Positions 1-11,221 of a stretch of DNA of 64,000 nt are shown piece by piece (position 1 is the first letter of the stretch; every line of letters begins with the position of its first letter). The DNA is taken from positions 868,001 through 932,000 of the forward strand of contig WBMQ01000013.1 in the NCBI GenBank assembly GCA_016630905.1. Direction: 5' to 3'. The notes beneath the pieces are model-generated. The model searched no databases. It was given only the letters and a program-made list of their open reading frames with translations, and was not told where the DNA came from. Origin of the DNA: Capillidium heterosporum. Lineage: Eukaryota; Entomophthoromycota; Entomophthoromycetes; Entomophthorales; Capillidiaceae. Made by a program: the position numbers and the translations under genes.

Positions 1-89
1 GCAGTATTTGGAAAGCTACATTTATATTCGAAACTATATACTTTAAAAAATCCAACTTTAACTATAGAACATACCCATTGAATTTCGAA

Positions 90-212
90 ATGAATGTTTT
101 GACTTGCCTGCGCTTAGCGGCGGATTTTCGGCTTGGTGTAGATGAACTGATTGAGACGGAAGCGCAATTTCAAATAACTTGTACTTACCATGGAGTATAT
201 GGTAGCGTGTAG
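90..212 (+). other. Short isolated ORF, 40 codons
   Basis: A 40-codon ATG-initiated ORF, noticeably richer in G+C than its surroundings, ending in TAG. The middle (LRLAADFRLGVDELIE) loosely resembles the end helices of a BTB/POZ domain, but it is too short to assign. It may be a gene fragment or chance. The rest of 1-675 shows no supported gene. Confidence 0.15.
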
Positions 213-675
213 TTATATTGCCAATATATATCTCTATAATAAAAGTTATTTAATTGTAAACTTTTTATCAGTATCTAAATGAGTGAAGACTAAGAAATAA
301 TAAAACTAAAGTTTTGATGTAGATAAAGAGTATGTGTAAGGCTAAAGCTCCATAGTTCTGGTATAGCTTAACATCTCCAAGGAAAATACTATTATTTGAG
401 ATACTATACTGTACATTATTTAAAAGAGACAAACGAAGTATATAAAAGCATTAAATTAGAATAGTTAAACTTCAACGTTTATTAAAGTTACAAGCTAAGT
501 TTCCAAAAACCCAGTACTCGTACAAGTTAAGATACATGCATCTAGCAATTTTATAGATGTTAGTCATTTAAAATTTGATGTTGACGGCTGTGTGGTTGAA
601 TTTATCACGTTTAAAATCCTGAGGGTGGTTGCTGAACGAGTGTTTATTCTCTCAGCATCTGGTACTATCTTGATA

Positions 676-929
676 TCACTCTCCCGAGTAGAAGCAGAAG
701 CCCTTATGGTGGTAGTCCTGTTGGATTATACTCTTCTTGACGTTTGTCTAGCTGATTGAACAGGCTTGGTTTCTGAACTCACCAGTATTCTTACAAGAAA
801 AGTCGTCGTTAAATAGATGCTATTCAACTTTCTACAGTCCCAGTTTCCTTTGTAAAGGACCAGTTCTAAGGTTAAAGCTAATCCATAGTTAATTAGGATG
901 AAGAGATTTGGAATTGGGAAGAATTTCAT
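676..929 (-). CDS. Putative small secreted protein, two exons
   Basis: Two exons are proposed, 929-795 and 717-676, joined across a 77 nt intron (718-794) with donor GTAAGA and acceptor ACAG. The product is about 58 aa. It starts MKFFPIPNLF and carries a hydrophobic N-terminal stretch of about 20 residues that looks like a signal peptide or signal anchor. Two cysteines lie in the mature part (YKGNWDC and GFCFYSGE). An upstream ATG at 974 would add 15 polar residues before the hydrophobic stretch, so I prefer the internal start. I recognise no family. The small size and splice model make this tentative. Confidence 0.4.
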
Positions 930-974
930 ATTAGCTGAGTAAGTTGTTTTCTTGTTGAGTTTATAGCATTTCAA

Positions 975-1684
975 TGATAAGATTCGTTTCCTTTTATATA
1001 GGTTTATGGCAGGTTCTCTATTTCAAATATAAGGCCACATAGTCCAATGTTGAATGTATTTGGTAGTTAAATAGGAAATCTAATATATATAAAAAGCAAA
1101 ATTTAAATATATTAAAATGTTGAACCAACTTTATCAGTATAAAGTTTCCTATAACATCAATAATCATTTTTACATAAAATAGGTGCTTGAAGATCTTCAA
1201 ACCAATGGGTTTTATACAATAGTGAGCTTTGAAAGATATGTAAAGTGGGAGTGTAAAAATATTGTAAAATTTATAACCATATAACGTGGATTTACTCTAA
1301 TATAATAAATATATTGTTATAAACATGATGGGTTTTTATGCTGTTAAGTTTCTCATGAGCCAGATTTGAGAAACAAATTCAATATGTAAATCATAAAAAT
1401 ATAGTTTTGGTAATAGACTTAGAAGAATCCTGTTCCTACACGTTGAAATGATATGAAGGTGAAGCTATAAAACAATATATTGATGGAGGCTTGTAAGCTG
1501 ACGAAAATCTTTCACAACTACTCTCTCTTCCTAAAGATCCATAATTTCATTCTATTGGTTACAGATTCTCCGATGGCTACTATCAGCTTCAGTTGCCTTT
1601 CCCCAACACTTTCAAAGCATTCAAATCAAATTCTTTACTCCCAAAAACTCTAAAATACCAATACCAGTTCAAAGCAATTTATAT
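975..1684. other. Gene-free spacer
   Basis: A+T-rich spacer of about 700 bp. Short minus-strand ORFs (for example 1018-1200) have no coding character. It probably holds the promoter of the gene starting at 1685. Confidence 0.5.
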
Positions 1685-2465
1685 ATGGCAAAAAAACAAA
1701 CCAACTCCAATTCCAAAACCAGCACCAACATCAAAGCCCAAGACTTGAACTCAAGGAACGGGAACTTAGAAGCCGTTGAGAACAATCACCATGGTGAGCT
1801 AATAAAGATGATGGATCTGGGTAACATTCATTTATTTATTTACAATTTACTTAACTACCTCTTAGCCTTCAATTTCCAAAATCAAGATCAAAAAGATGCC
1901 TACCACTGGAACCAAATAAATCAACTAAAAGAAAAGGATGCTACCCTCAACTTAATATTTACCAACCTGGAACAACTCAACTATACCTTCCAACAAAGTG
2001 TCCAACAAAATTTAAATTCCTCTACCCACATAAACTTAATACCCCTATTCCACCAGTATCAAAACCAACTTTTGGAACTCTTTCAAAATTACGATAATAT
2101 AAATTTCAATTCCAAGAAGGAGAAGTTTGGATCTACGAAGCCGATAAAGAGCCCTGATTTTGAGTTCGATAGCTTACCCTCCTTTGTTCAAAAACCTAAA
2201 AGTAAAGGCGAAGTTTTGTAGTGACTAATGGAAATCTTTTTGTTCATTTATAGAAGATACGATGGAAGTTAAGAGGGATATCCCTGGTGTTGAAAAAATC
2301 GAGTTGAACTTCCCTAGGACAAAACCAAATGGGTTCCGTAGGCCTGATAGTAACTCGTTAAACTTGGAGAAAAAGGTGTTGTTCGACCCTAATTTGAAAC
2401 CTATTTTCGATGGAGAGGACATTAACGCCAACTTTACCACCGAGTTTATGAAGGCCAACTTCTAG
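1685..2465 (+). CDS. Unknown Gln/Asn-rich coiled protein, two exons
   Basis: Exon 1 (1685-2201) and exon 2 (2254-2465) join across a 52 nt intron with donor GTAAAG and acceptor TATAG; the junction reads PKKDTMEVKRD. The product is about 242 aa. Residues 1-30 are polar and Asn/Ser-rich. A predicted helical region follows (about 40-140, rich in L, I, Q and N, with heptad-like spacing), and then a basic, proline-containing C-terminal tail ending TTEFMKANF. It has no signal peptide or membrane segment. The length and helical pattern would suit a small subunit of a larger nuclear complex, but I do not recognise a family and assign no function. Confidence 0.65.
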
Positions 2466-3009
2466 TTGCAAGTAAATTTAATGTAAGTTTTATTTATAGT
2501 TGAGAACTTGTCCTATAAACGTAACTTCGTTTACTGCAACTTTGTCGAAGTTTATAAATTGTCAATGTGCTGATATCTTTACTCATCCTAATTGTTTTTA
2601 AAAGCTTGTTATATAATGGCTTATTATTCTAATATTAAAATAGCATACTTGGGGTAGCATTCCTTTCTAATATCAGGCAGCGTTGTTGTAATTCACTGTT
2701 GTATAGTATATCTTTTGCGATTATACAAGTGTATTTACAATAAATCCACTTATCTCGATAAACTTCTAATGAGGAATTAGTACATGTACAAGATGATTGA
2801 TCCTAAGATACAAATCACTACAAAAATAAACTATTTCGTTATGTAATAAACCTAACATCCTATAACTCAACCATTTCTTGTATATCTATACATTCCTTTA
2901 TCACTTGCCTAAAATTTGTCTTTTCTATTGGTTCACTAACTTAGGTAAACAAATTGATTTTACTATAAGTTAAAGAACTCTCAAAATCAAATTTACTTTG
3001 TTTTCAACA
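2466..3009. other. Gene-free spacer
   Basis: About 540 bp, A+T-rich, between two plus-strand genes. I see no conserved element beyond the likely promoter of the gene at 3010. Confidence 0.4.
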
Positions 3010-3958
3010 ATGGAAAGAGATAATACCGGCACTACAACCCCAGCCAAAAAATCCAACATCTACACCTGTACTGGAGACAGCGGGAAGACTAGTTTGTTTA
3101 ATGGGAATCGTGTTTACAAAAATGACCTTAGAGTTCAAGTTTTAGGCGAAGTTGATGAATTGAATAGTAGCTTAGGGTAACCAATTTTTAAAATAGAACT
3201 CACTTTCAATAATTTTGATGTAGGATAGCTCAGTTCTATGCACAAAAAGTTGATCAAGAACTAGGGGACCAGCTGATTTGGGTAAGTTTTTAATTAATTT
3301 ATAGTTATCGTACTAGTCCAAATTTGCCAACTAATTTTATTTTAAGGTCCAATGTAGGTTATTTGATATAGGTACCCATGTAGCTACCCCCTTAGATACA
3401 AAACAGACCAGCAAACTTGGTAAATGAGTAATGTATTTGGACTTAAAGAAATATAGATATTGCAAAGTTTGACAGCAGCCACTTAGTTCAGTTGGAAAGT
3501 TGGATAGATAGTATAGATGGTGTAAGCTTTTATTATTTTATTTTAGCTTTGAAAAGTTTAACTAAATTTGCATAGAAACTTCCCAAGTTGACCAACTTCA
3601 TCCTTCCTTCAGGTGGTGAAGCAGCATGTTTCTTACATCAATGCCGTAGTGTAAATATCGACAAAATTTATCTATACCAACTTTAACTCTATTCTTATTT
3701 TATATTTAGATCTGTAGGCGAAGTGAACGTAGCTTAGTCCATTTTATCAACAATGAAGAAGTTGAAGGTGTCAAGGTTATCGATGAGAACGTTTTGAAAT
3801 TCATCAATAGGTAAATGGTTGTTTTGGTTAAAATTTTAATGATCAATTTTGTTGGAAGGTTAAGTGACTATCTGTTTGTAGCTGCTAGATATGCCTGCAA
3901 TTTGGATAAGAATTCTAAGGAGACTGCCTATAGACGAGGCACCACCTTCTTAAACTAG
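3010..3958 (+). CDS. MMAB: Cob(I)alamin adenosyltransferase (PduO/MMAB type), seven exons
   Basis: Seven exons: 3010-3176, 3224-3281, 3347-3419, 3457-3521, 3576-3650, 3710-3810, 3859-3958. All six introns are GT-AG and 36-65 nt long. The 212 aa product carries the family hallmarks in order: [15 protein letters not shown] (ATP-binding loop), [45 protein letters not shown] and [15 protein letters not shown]. The enzyme transfers the adenosyl group of ATP to cob(I)alamin, making coenzyme B12 for methylmalonyl-CoA mutase in mitochondria. B12-dependent metabolism is absent from Dikarya but known in early-diverging fungi, so the gene bears on the taxonomy. No clear mitochondrial presequence is visible. 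The usual TGDKGTTSL motif reads TGDSGKTSL here. Confidence 0.92.
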
Positions 3959-4211
3959 ATTTTAGGTGGATTAAAGACGTAGTTCTTACTGGTATATACA
4001 GCTAATGCAGGTTTTTAGTTTTATTTCGTACTCCAGTATAATATATAAGTAACTTGATGTCTGCGATATAGCTTTTTTATGAAAACGGCAGTTGATTTAC
4101 TTATGAAAATAAGCTAATACTATTTAAAAGAATAATCATAACTTTATTGATACTATATAGTGAAATTCACCACGTATATAAAAATTGTACTACTTAAAGA
4201 ACACAACTCTA

Positions 4212-4811
4212 TCAGTTTTTCAACTCCTCTCCTTCCTTCACTTCCTTACTGTCCTTGTTGAAGATATAGTTGGATACCGAGTTGACGACCAGTAGCCCGA
4301 CACAGACTCCAAAAAGGACGTTCTTAGCAGTAGCCTCGGTAAGGTGTGCCAATTTGGACTTGTCAGCATCGTCATTGAACAAATCTTTGATTTCCTTATC
4401 CAAACTCTCCGATGAAACTGTAGTGTCATCCTTCACGCTACTGGCTTCAGATTCTTCATCGACCTCTCGGACGTCGCTATCAAAGAGTAAGGTGCCAGTA
4501 TACCCTTTAACAAACTGCATAAGATCGTGGCTATTGGTCATAGATACTGAATTTCGAGGTGTACTGTTGAAGCTTAGGGCTGGTGTATACAGCTCCTCTG
4601 AACTTAAAGATCCTTGACTGGATTGGGAGTTGGTACGAGTACGGAACTTGTATAAAGGCTTAGGTTCCTCCTTGTTTAGATCCAATGGTTTGGATTTGGA
4701 GACTAGGGATGGCGATGTGGTCTGAGATAGGTTCTTCAACTTGGGGTGAGTGAACATTGGGAACGGATAGGATAAGGTCATCCCGAAGTCGTAAGCTAGA
4801 TCCTCTTCCAT
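4212..4811 (-). CDS. Ser/Glu-rich protein with C-terminal membrane segment
   Basis: A single-exon 199 aa ORF. Residues 1-140 are polar and low in complexity, rich in Ser, Thr, Glu and Lys, with several SP/TP sites, and look disordered. A hydrophobic stretch at about 164-184 (NVLFGVCVGLLVVNSVSNYIF) is followed by a short charged tail. This layout fits a tail-anchored protein facing the cytosol, on the ER, mitochondria or peroxisomes. The family is not recognised. The start at 4811 is the only ATG that gives the full ORF. Confidence 0.7.
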   Translation of the reverse strand: MEEDLAYDFGMTLSYPFPMFTHPKLKNLSQTTSPSLVSKSKPLDLNKEEPKPLYKFRTRTNSQSSQGSLSSEELYTPALSFNSTPRNSVSMTNSHDLMQFVKGYTGTLLFDSDVREVDEESEASSVKDDTTVSSESLDKEIKDLFNDDADKSKLAHLTEATAKNVLFGVCVGLLVVNSVSNYIFNKDSKEVKEGEELKN

Positions 4812-7499
4812 AATTATATTATTTGGTATGATGGATTGGGTTGGTAACTGGTATGGGTAGCAAGGTATGAGAACGGCAAAAGGTGCTCGATTATAAGTTA
4901 TCGAATTTAATTTAGAAATTTGGAGCTAAAGAAATTGAACTCTAAATTTTAATCTTGTAGCTTGACTTGTCCATTTATATACTAAAGCAATTTATGTACA
5001 CGCTCCTTCGATACGATTTAATGAAACCCAATTATAAAAATGCTTATTTCCAACATTCTCATAACCGATTTTATCATGTCTTATATTGTATGAAATTATC
5101 TCCACCTTCCCCATCACAATGGCTTCATTGATTGGACTCAATATAGAAGGCTTTAATTGACATCACTTTATTTGCTTATAACCCTCATGTGCCAATTTGA
5201 AGATGGAGATCAGCTTCGGTAGTTCTACGATGATCCCTAATTCCTTTATCTACTTTCATGAGCCTATGCTTCCACTAAATTTTCAAGTGTTTGTTTATGG
5301 CAGGTCAACTAATTTCATTTCCTCTTTACGCAAAGTTTAGGATTATAAAACTTGTATAGTTACGAAAGGCAAGCTAGTACACCCATTATCATAACTAACT
5401 ATAGTTAAATCATTCAATCCATCTATAGCTAACTTTTCCTTGCCTTGGTTAGAGGGGTAGTTGTTTTTAATTTTTCAACCAAACTTCAAAGTTTCGACAC
5501 CTAAAAAATAAGGGTAGGTTGAGTCACTTCAGTTTAAGGTTGCTTGGCTATAAAGTCTTGATTTTTATCAAATTAGTCAACTATCGATATGTAGTTGAAA
5601 TTTGAAAGATAAAGGAGTAAATATAACTTGAATTATAACCGTTTTGGGTTTCTGGAACAAAGATTGGTGAATACCCGGATTTAGCTATAGAAGTTCAACT
5701 TTCCATTTACTAACTGGTGGTTGGTAGACATAGGAAATATATTTATTAACCCTGTCGGGTGTTCTTGTACCAATTTATCTAGTTACTGCAAGCTCAAGTA
5801 AAATAGTTTATTTTATATAGTAATGAGCAATCGCTAGGAAAGTTTAACAGTAGTGTTTATACATTGGTATAACTTCGTATATTTCAATTTAATATATACT
5901 GTTATTTTATAGATTAGCTATCAATAGAAATCTATCTTTGGTGCAAAATATCGCACATCAAATATATATTTACCTAAAAATAAAGCTGCACTTTAAATTT
6001 AATCCATCACTCCATAAAAGACCAAGGCCATTGGTACGATTGTAATAGGATACTCGGGGATATAGAAGGTATTAAGCTCTACATTCCACACAACGTTTCT
6101 TTTGCTTAGATTACTGTAAAAGCAATAAAGGTGTGAAATGTTGAAGCGTTTTGTTCAAATGTAAAGAAGCGCCAATTCTGTCCCCTGCCTTGACTTCAAA
6201 ATCTCAAGTGAAAATTAAATAGTATCCATCAAAACACTAATTCATTTACTTTTTACTACAATCAAAGTTACTACATCACAACTGGTGGTACAAGCACATC
6301 TATTGATTTAAAAATCTACCAAGATGAACCAACATAGAATCTAAAATAGAGGCTATCATACTGCTTATATGCTGCTTACAAGGAGGATCCAATAGAACTT
6401 CTTTTCTTTAGCCTTCATACTAAGGCTGTTAAGAGTAACCAAAGTTCAAAATTTTTCAAATAACTTGATAAGCAACTGTACAAGTTAAAATCTGAAACAA
6501 TAGTAAACTTATATCCAAAAGATGTAAAATTAGGAAGTATATACCAAAAAACATATTCAAAGATGTTTAAACATCAATATTCAAAGTTATACTGCATCAT
6601 ATGCTTTAACTGCGGCAGCTCATAATAGGAATAAATGTACATTGTCTTCATTTTAAAATAACAAATCTACCATTGTCAACGTTAGCTATTATGCCCTAGA
6701 CAACTATAACAATTACAGTTTGTTGAGTAATAAATTTAAATAGAAACCTAATCGTAGTAAATGTATTTAAAACTCTACCTTGATCAATTCAACTATGATT
6801 GTACATTGGTTTGAAAAGTTTTGTAATCATTGACAGCTAAACTGCTATAATTAAATAAAAGTGAGTTGGTGCTGGAAATAAGGCCAATGCTTGAAAAAAA
6901 CGAACATTCAATTAAAAATTACCTACAAGTTATTTTGGAATTCACAATTTAAAAGGAATAAAAGCTGTTACCATTGTTTATGAAGCGAAACCACAGGTAA
7001 AATTTATTGGAAAGCTATATATATTTCATTATTTGGTAGCCACTGATCTTTAAAAATGTCGAAATTTGTTGTTAATATGCTGTTCCAGGCTCCACAGTTT
7101 CTTTTACGTTCTACATCGACTTCATCTATTTCGTAGGCTTTTGTGTGATCTTACTTTTGTTATTGATAAGTAATTCGCTGTTACCTCTTATCATTTTTTC
7201 GATAGAAGCATTTGAATCGAAAATTTCCACTTTAGATGTTTGCATAGTATGGATACACGTCTTGGCAAATCTTCATTATACTGCTGCTGTTGAAATACCT
7301 CAGTTGATCGACGAATATCTCTCTATTTTCGTTTTTTTGTCTTGAATACCTTGATTAGAGAGGTTTGAATTTTTGCTTTACAAGTTTCCATACTTGTCAT
7401 CCGTCCTTCTATTGGCTAGTTTAGGGCTCCTATCTCCTTTGATAAACTCACGAACCTACTTTAAATCCAGCTTTATCAGCCTATTACCAGTTTGTCAAC
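4812..7499. other. Long gene-poor stretch (2.7 kb)
   Basis: A+T-rich and dense in stops in all frames. ORFs at 7145-7345 and 7373-7660 have non-ATG starts or overlap the Get5-like gene, and show no recognisable domain. I see no repeats, tRNA or mobile-element ends. It may hold decayed genes or a non-coding RNA that cannot be seen by eye. Confidence 0.4.
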
Positions 7500-8154
7500 A
7501 TGTCCAGCGAACTCCAATTTATCAACAAATTTCTAAGCTCCTACCAGGAGCGTCAAGCTTCAACTGTTATCGAAGATATCGCCTCTCAACTCAAAGCTCA
7601 AGCACATTTCAAGTTGGTACCCAAACCAGTAAGTTTTTTCATTACAATTTAAACTTTTAAACTTTTACATCTATAGCTACCAACCAACTTCAAATCGAAA
7701 GCTTTACTGTTAGAAGATACCGGCAAATTAAATTTGCAAGTCAAATACCTAAAATCTAACCTAACTATCACCTTACCCAACTTGTTACCCAACGCAACTA
7801 TCCAAGAAATTAAACAGCTCATCTTGGAAAAGTTATCGATACCAACTGAAAGCCAAAGTCTGATTAACAAAGGCAAAAGCTTGAAGGATACCGATAATTT
7901 AGGTGATTTGAATCTAACAAACGATACTGTTTTGTTCCTAAGTCGAAAATCGGAAGGGCAAAGTAGCTTGAAGGAAGTTGAGGTGAAGAAAACTAAATTT
8001 GTAGTTTCCTAACGCTACTAGAAATGTATTGGATGGGAAAGAATTTTGGTCCGATTTAGAAGTATTCTTAAAAGAGAAGTTGGATACTGATGGTACAGGT
8101 ACTAAGGAGGAGGATGTAAAGTACTTGCTGAACGTGTTTAAAGCCAACGTTTAA
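7500..8154 (+). CDS. GET5: Get5/Mdy2-like ubiquitin-like protein, frame change near the C-terminus
   Basis: Exon 1 (7500-7628) encodes an N-terminal helical region (MSSELQFINKFLSSYQERQ). A 48 nt GT-AG intron follows (7629-7676), then a ubiquitin-like domain (LNLQVKYLKSNLTITLP ... LSIPTESQSLINKGKSLKD ... DTVLFLSRK). In yeast, Get5 works with Get4 and Sgt2 to pass tail-anchored proteins to the Get3 pathway and dimerises through a short C-terminal helical domain. Here the frame stops at TAA (8010-8012), yet a plausible C-terminal domain (LDGKEFWSDLEVFLKEKL) continues in the +1 frame to 8154. Either a GC-AG intron (7958-8021, branch CCTAAC) joins them, or there is a +1 shift at TCC-TAA-C, or one T is extra. 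Without it the protein would lack its dimerisation domain. Confidence 0.75.
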
Positions 8155-8822
8155 CGTTTATATCTTATTGAAGTAAACGACTTGATTTTGCTAATTTTTA
8201 TTGAGACTTTATAGTCAGCTTAATATCAAGCATATATATAAATTTAAACGTACTTTTATCTTTTATACCAGATATGGATGTTTCTTATAGTATTGAATTT
8301 GTGAATTCAGTGCTAGAGATCCGACTTGAACCAACAATTTGGTATTAATATAAAGGTATATATGAATCAGTTGTAAATTTTTTACATATATTACTTTTTA
8401 CAACTGACTAATACTTTCTCTCGATTATAATCCATATGCTTCTTTTAAAAGATATTTTAAAGTTTTCAATTTGTATGAAGTCCATAGATATACGTTAGAT
8501 AGTAGATTTATTTCAACCTAGCAGCATTGCTAGTTTAACTTGTTAGCATTACTTTTAGGCAAGATCTATTAGTTTTATTTAGAAAATGGTAAAAGCATTT
8601 AGTTGTGTTTCTAGCAAATGAGCTTTAGTAAAATCAAAAAGCTCCGTTTACTACTCGTAACTATCTTTGGGCATTTAGTTTATATCCTTTATTATCGTTT
8701 TCGGCATTTGTTGATCCTGTATATTTATAAAGATTGGGCTTGTTATTTGATTTAAATGAGGTGCTTTTATCTTAATAAAACCTAAATAGCCCTGAGCAAA
8801 GGATGCTGGGGACGTTTCAAGT
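8155..8822. other. Gene-free spacer
   Basis: About 670 bp between convergent genes, A+T-rich, with no recognisable gene or repeat. It probably holds both 3' ends. Confidence 0.4.
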
Positions 8823-10475
8823 TTAGACTACAAAATCCAGGTCGTGGTGGATGAAGAAGTTTGGCAAGAACTCCTTACTAGAATATTGGGATTGGCTTTC
8901 AGTTACTAGATTAAGATCCTCCAACTTGGCGCATATGCGAGTGGCGTTGTAGGTGGACATGTCGATGGAGCCACTACTCAAGTAGAATTTTTGGTCCTTA
9001 GGATCTACCAGTTGGTGGATGATGAGATGGCGTAGCCGGGGTAGTTTATCGGTTAATACCAAGTCGTAGACAGAGCGTTCAAAGACTGGACATTTAACAC
9101 AGTCGAGGCCAACCCAAGGCAATTGGCGGTCACCGATACGTTCTTTTATGCGCTCGAGGGGGAGATCGGAGGGAGCGGTAGCAGTACGTTTATGTGCCGG
9201 ATCTATCGAGTCGACAAACTTGCATCGGTTGACATCGAGGTACCGCAGCTGTTGAGCGGTAGTCAGTACAAAGTCTAAAAACAGGGGACCTAGTTTCTTG
9301 ACATTACGAATCTTGAGGAAGCGAAGGTTACAGTTCGAGTGCGAGCTTGCATCCTTAAGTGGGGCGAAGGCTTTGTCGTTGATATCACATTTTGATAGGT
9401 TGAGGTAGCGCAGTTGCGTCAGGTTGGTCAGAAGAAAGACAATCACAAGATTTTTAATCTCAAAGTTGTTGGAAAAGTTCAAGCTGGTCAACTTGGGTGC
9501 CAGGGTAGCCAATTGGACGAGTTGAATGGAACTATGAAAATGGGGCAGCTTCACCAACTTAAGATTGGGGTAGACGGGGCAGGGGACTGGGAGTTTTAGT
9601 CCAAAGAAAGAGTAAGAGACTCCCGAGAAGGGGGTACTCAGCTTCAACGATTCCAAACTGGGAAAATTTGTTGGAGACAGGTTTAATTCCCACCCATCAA
9701 GCGAACCAGAACTGTCATTGTGCCGCTGATTCAATCGTAGTTGTCGTAAATGGTTCCTTTCCACTTCAGAATTGTATTTGGGCTCCAAGTTCAGCTCTAG
9801 CCGTCGTAAATTAACCATCTTACGATCTAGACGAGAGAGGGAGGAGCTATGAGCTACCTGAGTATCTACTACCAAGCTAATCAAGTTTGCTGGAAAAGTC
9901 GAAAAATCTTCGGATGACATACAGTAGGTACTGAAAATCAGATGCTGTAATCCGATTGCATCCAGTTCTCCCATAAAAGAGAAATCGTGGGGAGGGACTG
10001 ATTCATTTCCATTACCATTTACACCTGGGCAATCGATATGTAAAGTCTTTAGCTTATTGAGTGAAAGAATGGCTGGGAAATAGTAAGCTAAGGCCCGATA
10101 CTCTGTTGTCAATTTAAGGTACTGTAGGTTGGGCCAGTGAGTTGAAAGGTGAATCGGCTCATTGGTATTTAGCCGGAAACCGTCTAAGCAAATCAAATTT
10201 CGACATGAAAGTAAAACATAAACCAAAACCTGTGTTATATGGGAACTGCCTTTAGCTTTACTTGCATATCTCACTAAATTTCCATAGTGCCCCATACGTG
10301 GAAAAAAGTATCCGAGTTGGTACCCATTCATTTCCAGCTTACACCATATCGATGGAAGTACAAATTTATTAAAGCTGTGATTCAAGTAGCGATACTGTAT
10401 ACGAGTCTTCACTGGGAGCAGATTGATTACTAATGGCCAGAAAAAATCGAATTGTTCGGAATTGAAATCTACCAT
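8823..10475 (-). CDS. F-box/LRR-like protein
   Basis: Single exon, 550 aa from the ATG at 10475; the frame is open a little further upstream but only from a GTG. The N-terminal 45 residues (DFFWPLVINLLPVKTRIQYRYLNHSFNKFVLPSIW) resemble a degenerate F-box. The remainder is a run of irregular leucine-rich repeats (for example LTSLNFSNNFEIKNL, LTQLRYLNLSKCDINDKAF, LRYLDVNRCKFVD) of RNI-like spacing. Such proteins usually select substrates for SCF ubiquitin ligases. The F-box is weak, so the link to SCF is inference. It resembles the protein at 13658-14992 in plan, not closely in sequence. Confidence 0.8.
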   Translation of the reverse strand: MVDFNSEQFDFFWPLVINLLPVKTRIQYRYLNHSFNKFVLPSIWCKLEMNGYQLGYFFPRMGHYGNLVRYASKAKGSSHITQVLVYVLLSCRNLICLDGFRLNTNEPIHLSTHWPNLQYLKLTTEYRALAYYFPAILSLNKLKTLHIDCPGVNGNGNESVPPHDFSFMGELDAIGLQHLIFSTYCMSSEDFSTFPANLISLVVDTQVAHSSSLSRLDRKMVNLRRLELNLEPKYNSEVERNHLRQLRLNQRHNDSSGSLDGWELNLSPTNFPSLESLKLSTPFSGVSYSFFGLKLPVPCPVYPNLKLVKLPHFHSSIQLVQLATLAPKLTSLNFSNNFEIKNLVIVFLLTNLTQLRYLNLSKCDINDKAFAPLKDASSHSNCNLRFLKIRNVKKLGPLFLDFVLTTAQQLRYLDVNRCKFVDSIDPAHKRTATAPSDLPLERIKERIGDRQLPWVGLDCVKCPVFERSVYDLVLTDKLPRLRHLIIHQLVDPKDQKFYLSSGSIDMSTYNATRICAKLEDLNLVTESQSQYSSKEFLPNFFIHHDLDFVV

Positions 10476-10624
10476 GTTGGGTCGCTGTCTTCTTTTGAAC
10501 CTGAAGGTTAGTAGATCGACTTTAGAGGCTTTTGTTTTGCAAATAGTCACACATGTGTTATTATTTTAACACTAACCAATTGATTTATGTTTATCTATCG
10601 CATTTTAGGTACAACTCTTTGACG

Positions 10625-10887
10625 ATGAATCCAGCCAACTTTTCGCATTGGAAACGATATACCTGTCCTCACAGTAGAAATGCTAACGGTACTGATTGTC
10701 AATGATGGTATCTGAAGACTTGGCATACAATAAGCTTCTAGTGAAGGGTATAATGTTCTCAAATATGCAATTTGAAAATGAGAGCCTTCAAAACTTTACT
10801 TTGACAAAGTTCTTTCAGCTCTGTCCTACTGGACAAGGATATATACAGTTCAAAAAGATAGCCTCGTTCAAACACGAGCAGCAGTAA
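10625..10887 (+). other. Two adjacent short ORFs, possible small gene or fragment
   Basis: A 26-codon ATG ORF (10625-10705, containing CPHSRNANGTDC) is followed in another frame by a 61-codon ORF (from ATG 10702 to 10887, MMVSEDLAYNKLLVKGIMF...). The second has a balanced composition. Neither is recognised, and no splice junction joins them convincingly. The rest of 10476-11221 shows nothing else; it contains the promoter of the glycosyltransferase gene. Confidence 0.2.
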
Positions 10888-11221
10888 ATGACGTATTAAC
10901 TTTCCTTCAATAGCCATGTTCTAAACTCCTGCATTATGCTATTTAATTGGCTTGAACTTTAGATTTGTCGAAACTAAAACCAGAAGAAATTAACCGAAAT
11001 TTGAACTGTAATTTTGGCTTACAAAAGAGTAGCACCCCAGCAAAAAGCTGGCATGTCATGAAAATTTATATTTCAACACGTTCCTTAACATTTCATTAAA
11101 AGTTGGGAATATGGGAACTGGTAGTAAGTTTCTATATCGATATCCAATTTTCTAAAAGACGTAAATCAACTATTCTTTCAACTCCAGCATCCACAATAAA
11201 ACTCAACAACTCAAAAGAAAT

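Noticed and set aside
3180-3460. In-frame stops in the cobalamin adenosyltransferase region as a sign of a pseudogene
   Set aside because: All stops fall in good GT-AG introns, and the spliced frame is complete.
8001-8021. A 21-nt intron in Get5 (GTAGTT ... CTAG)
   Set aside because: Too short to splice, and the join would be in the wrong frame for the C-terminal domain.
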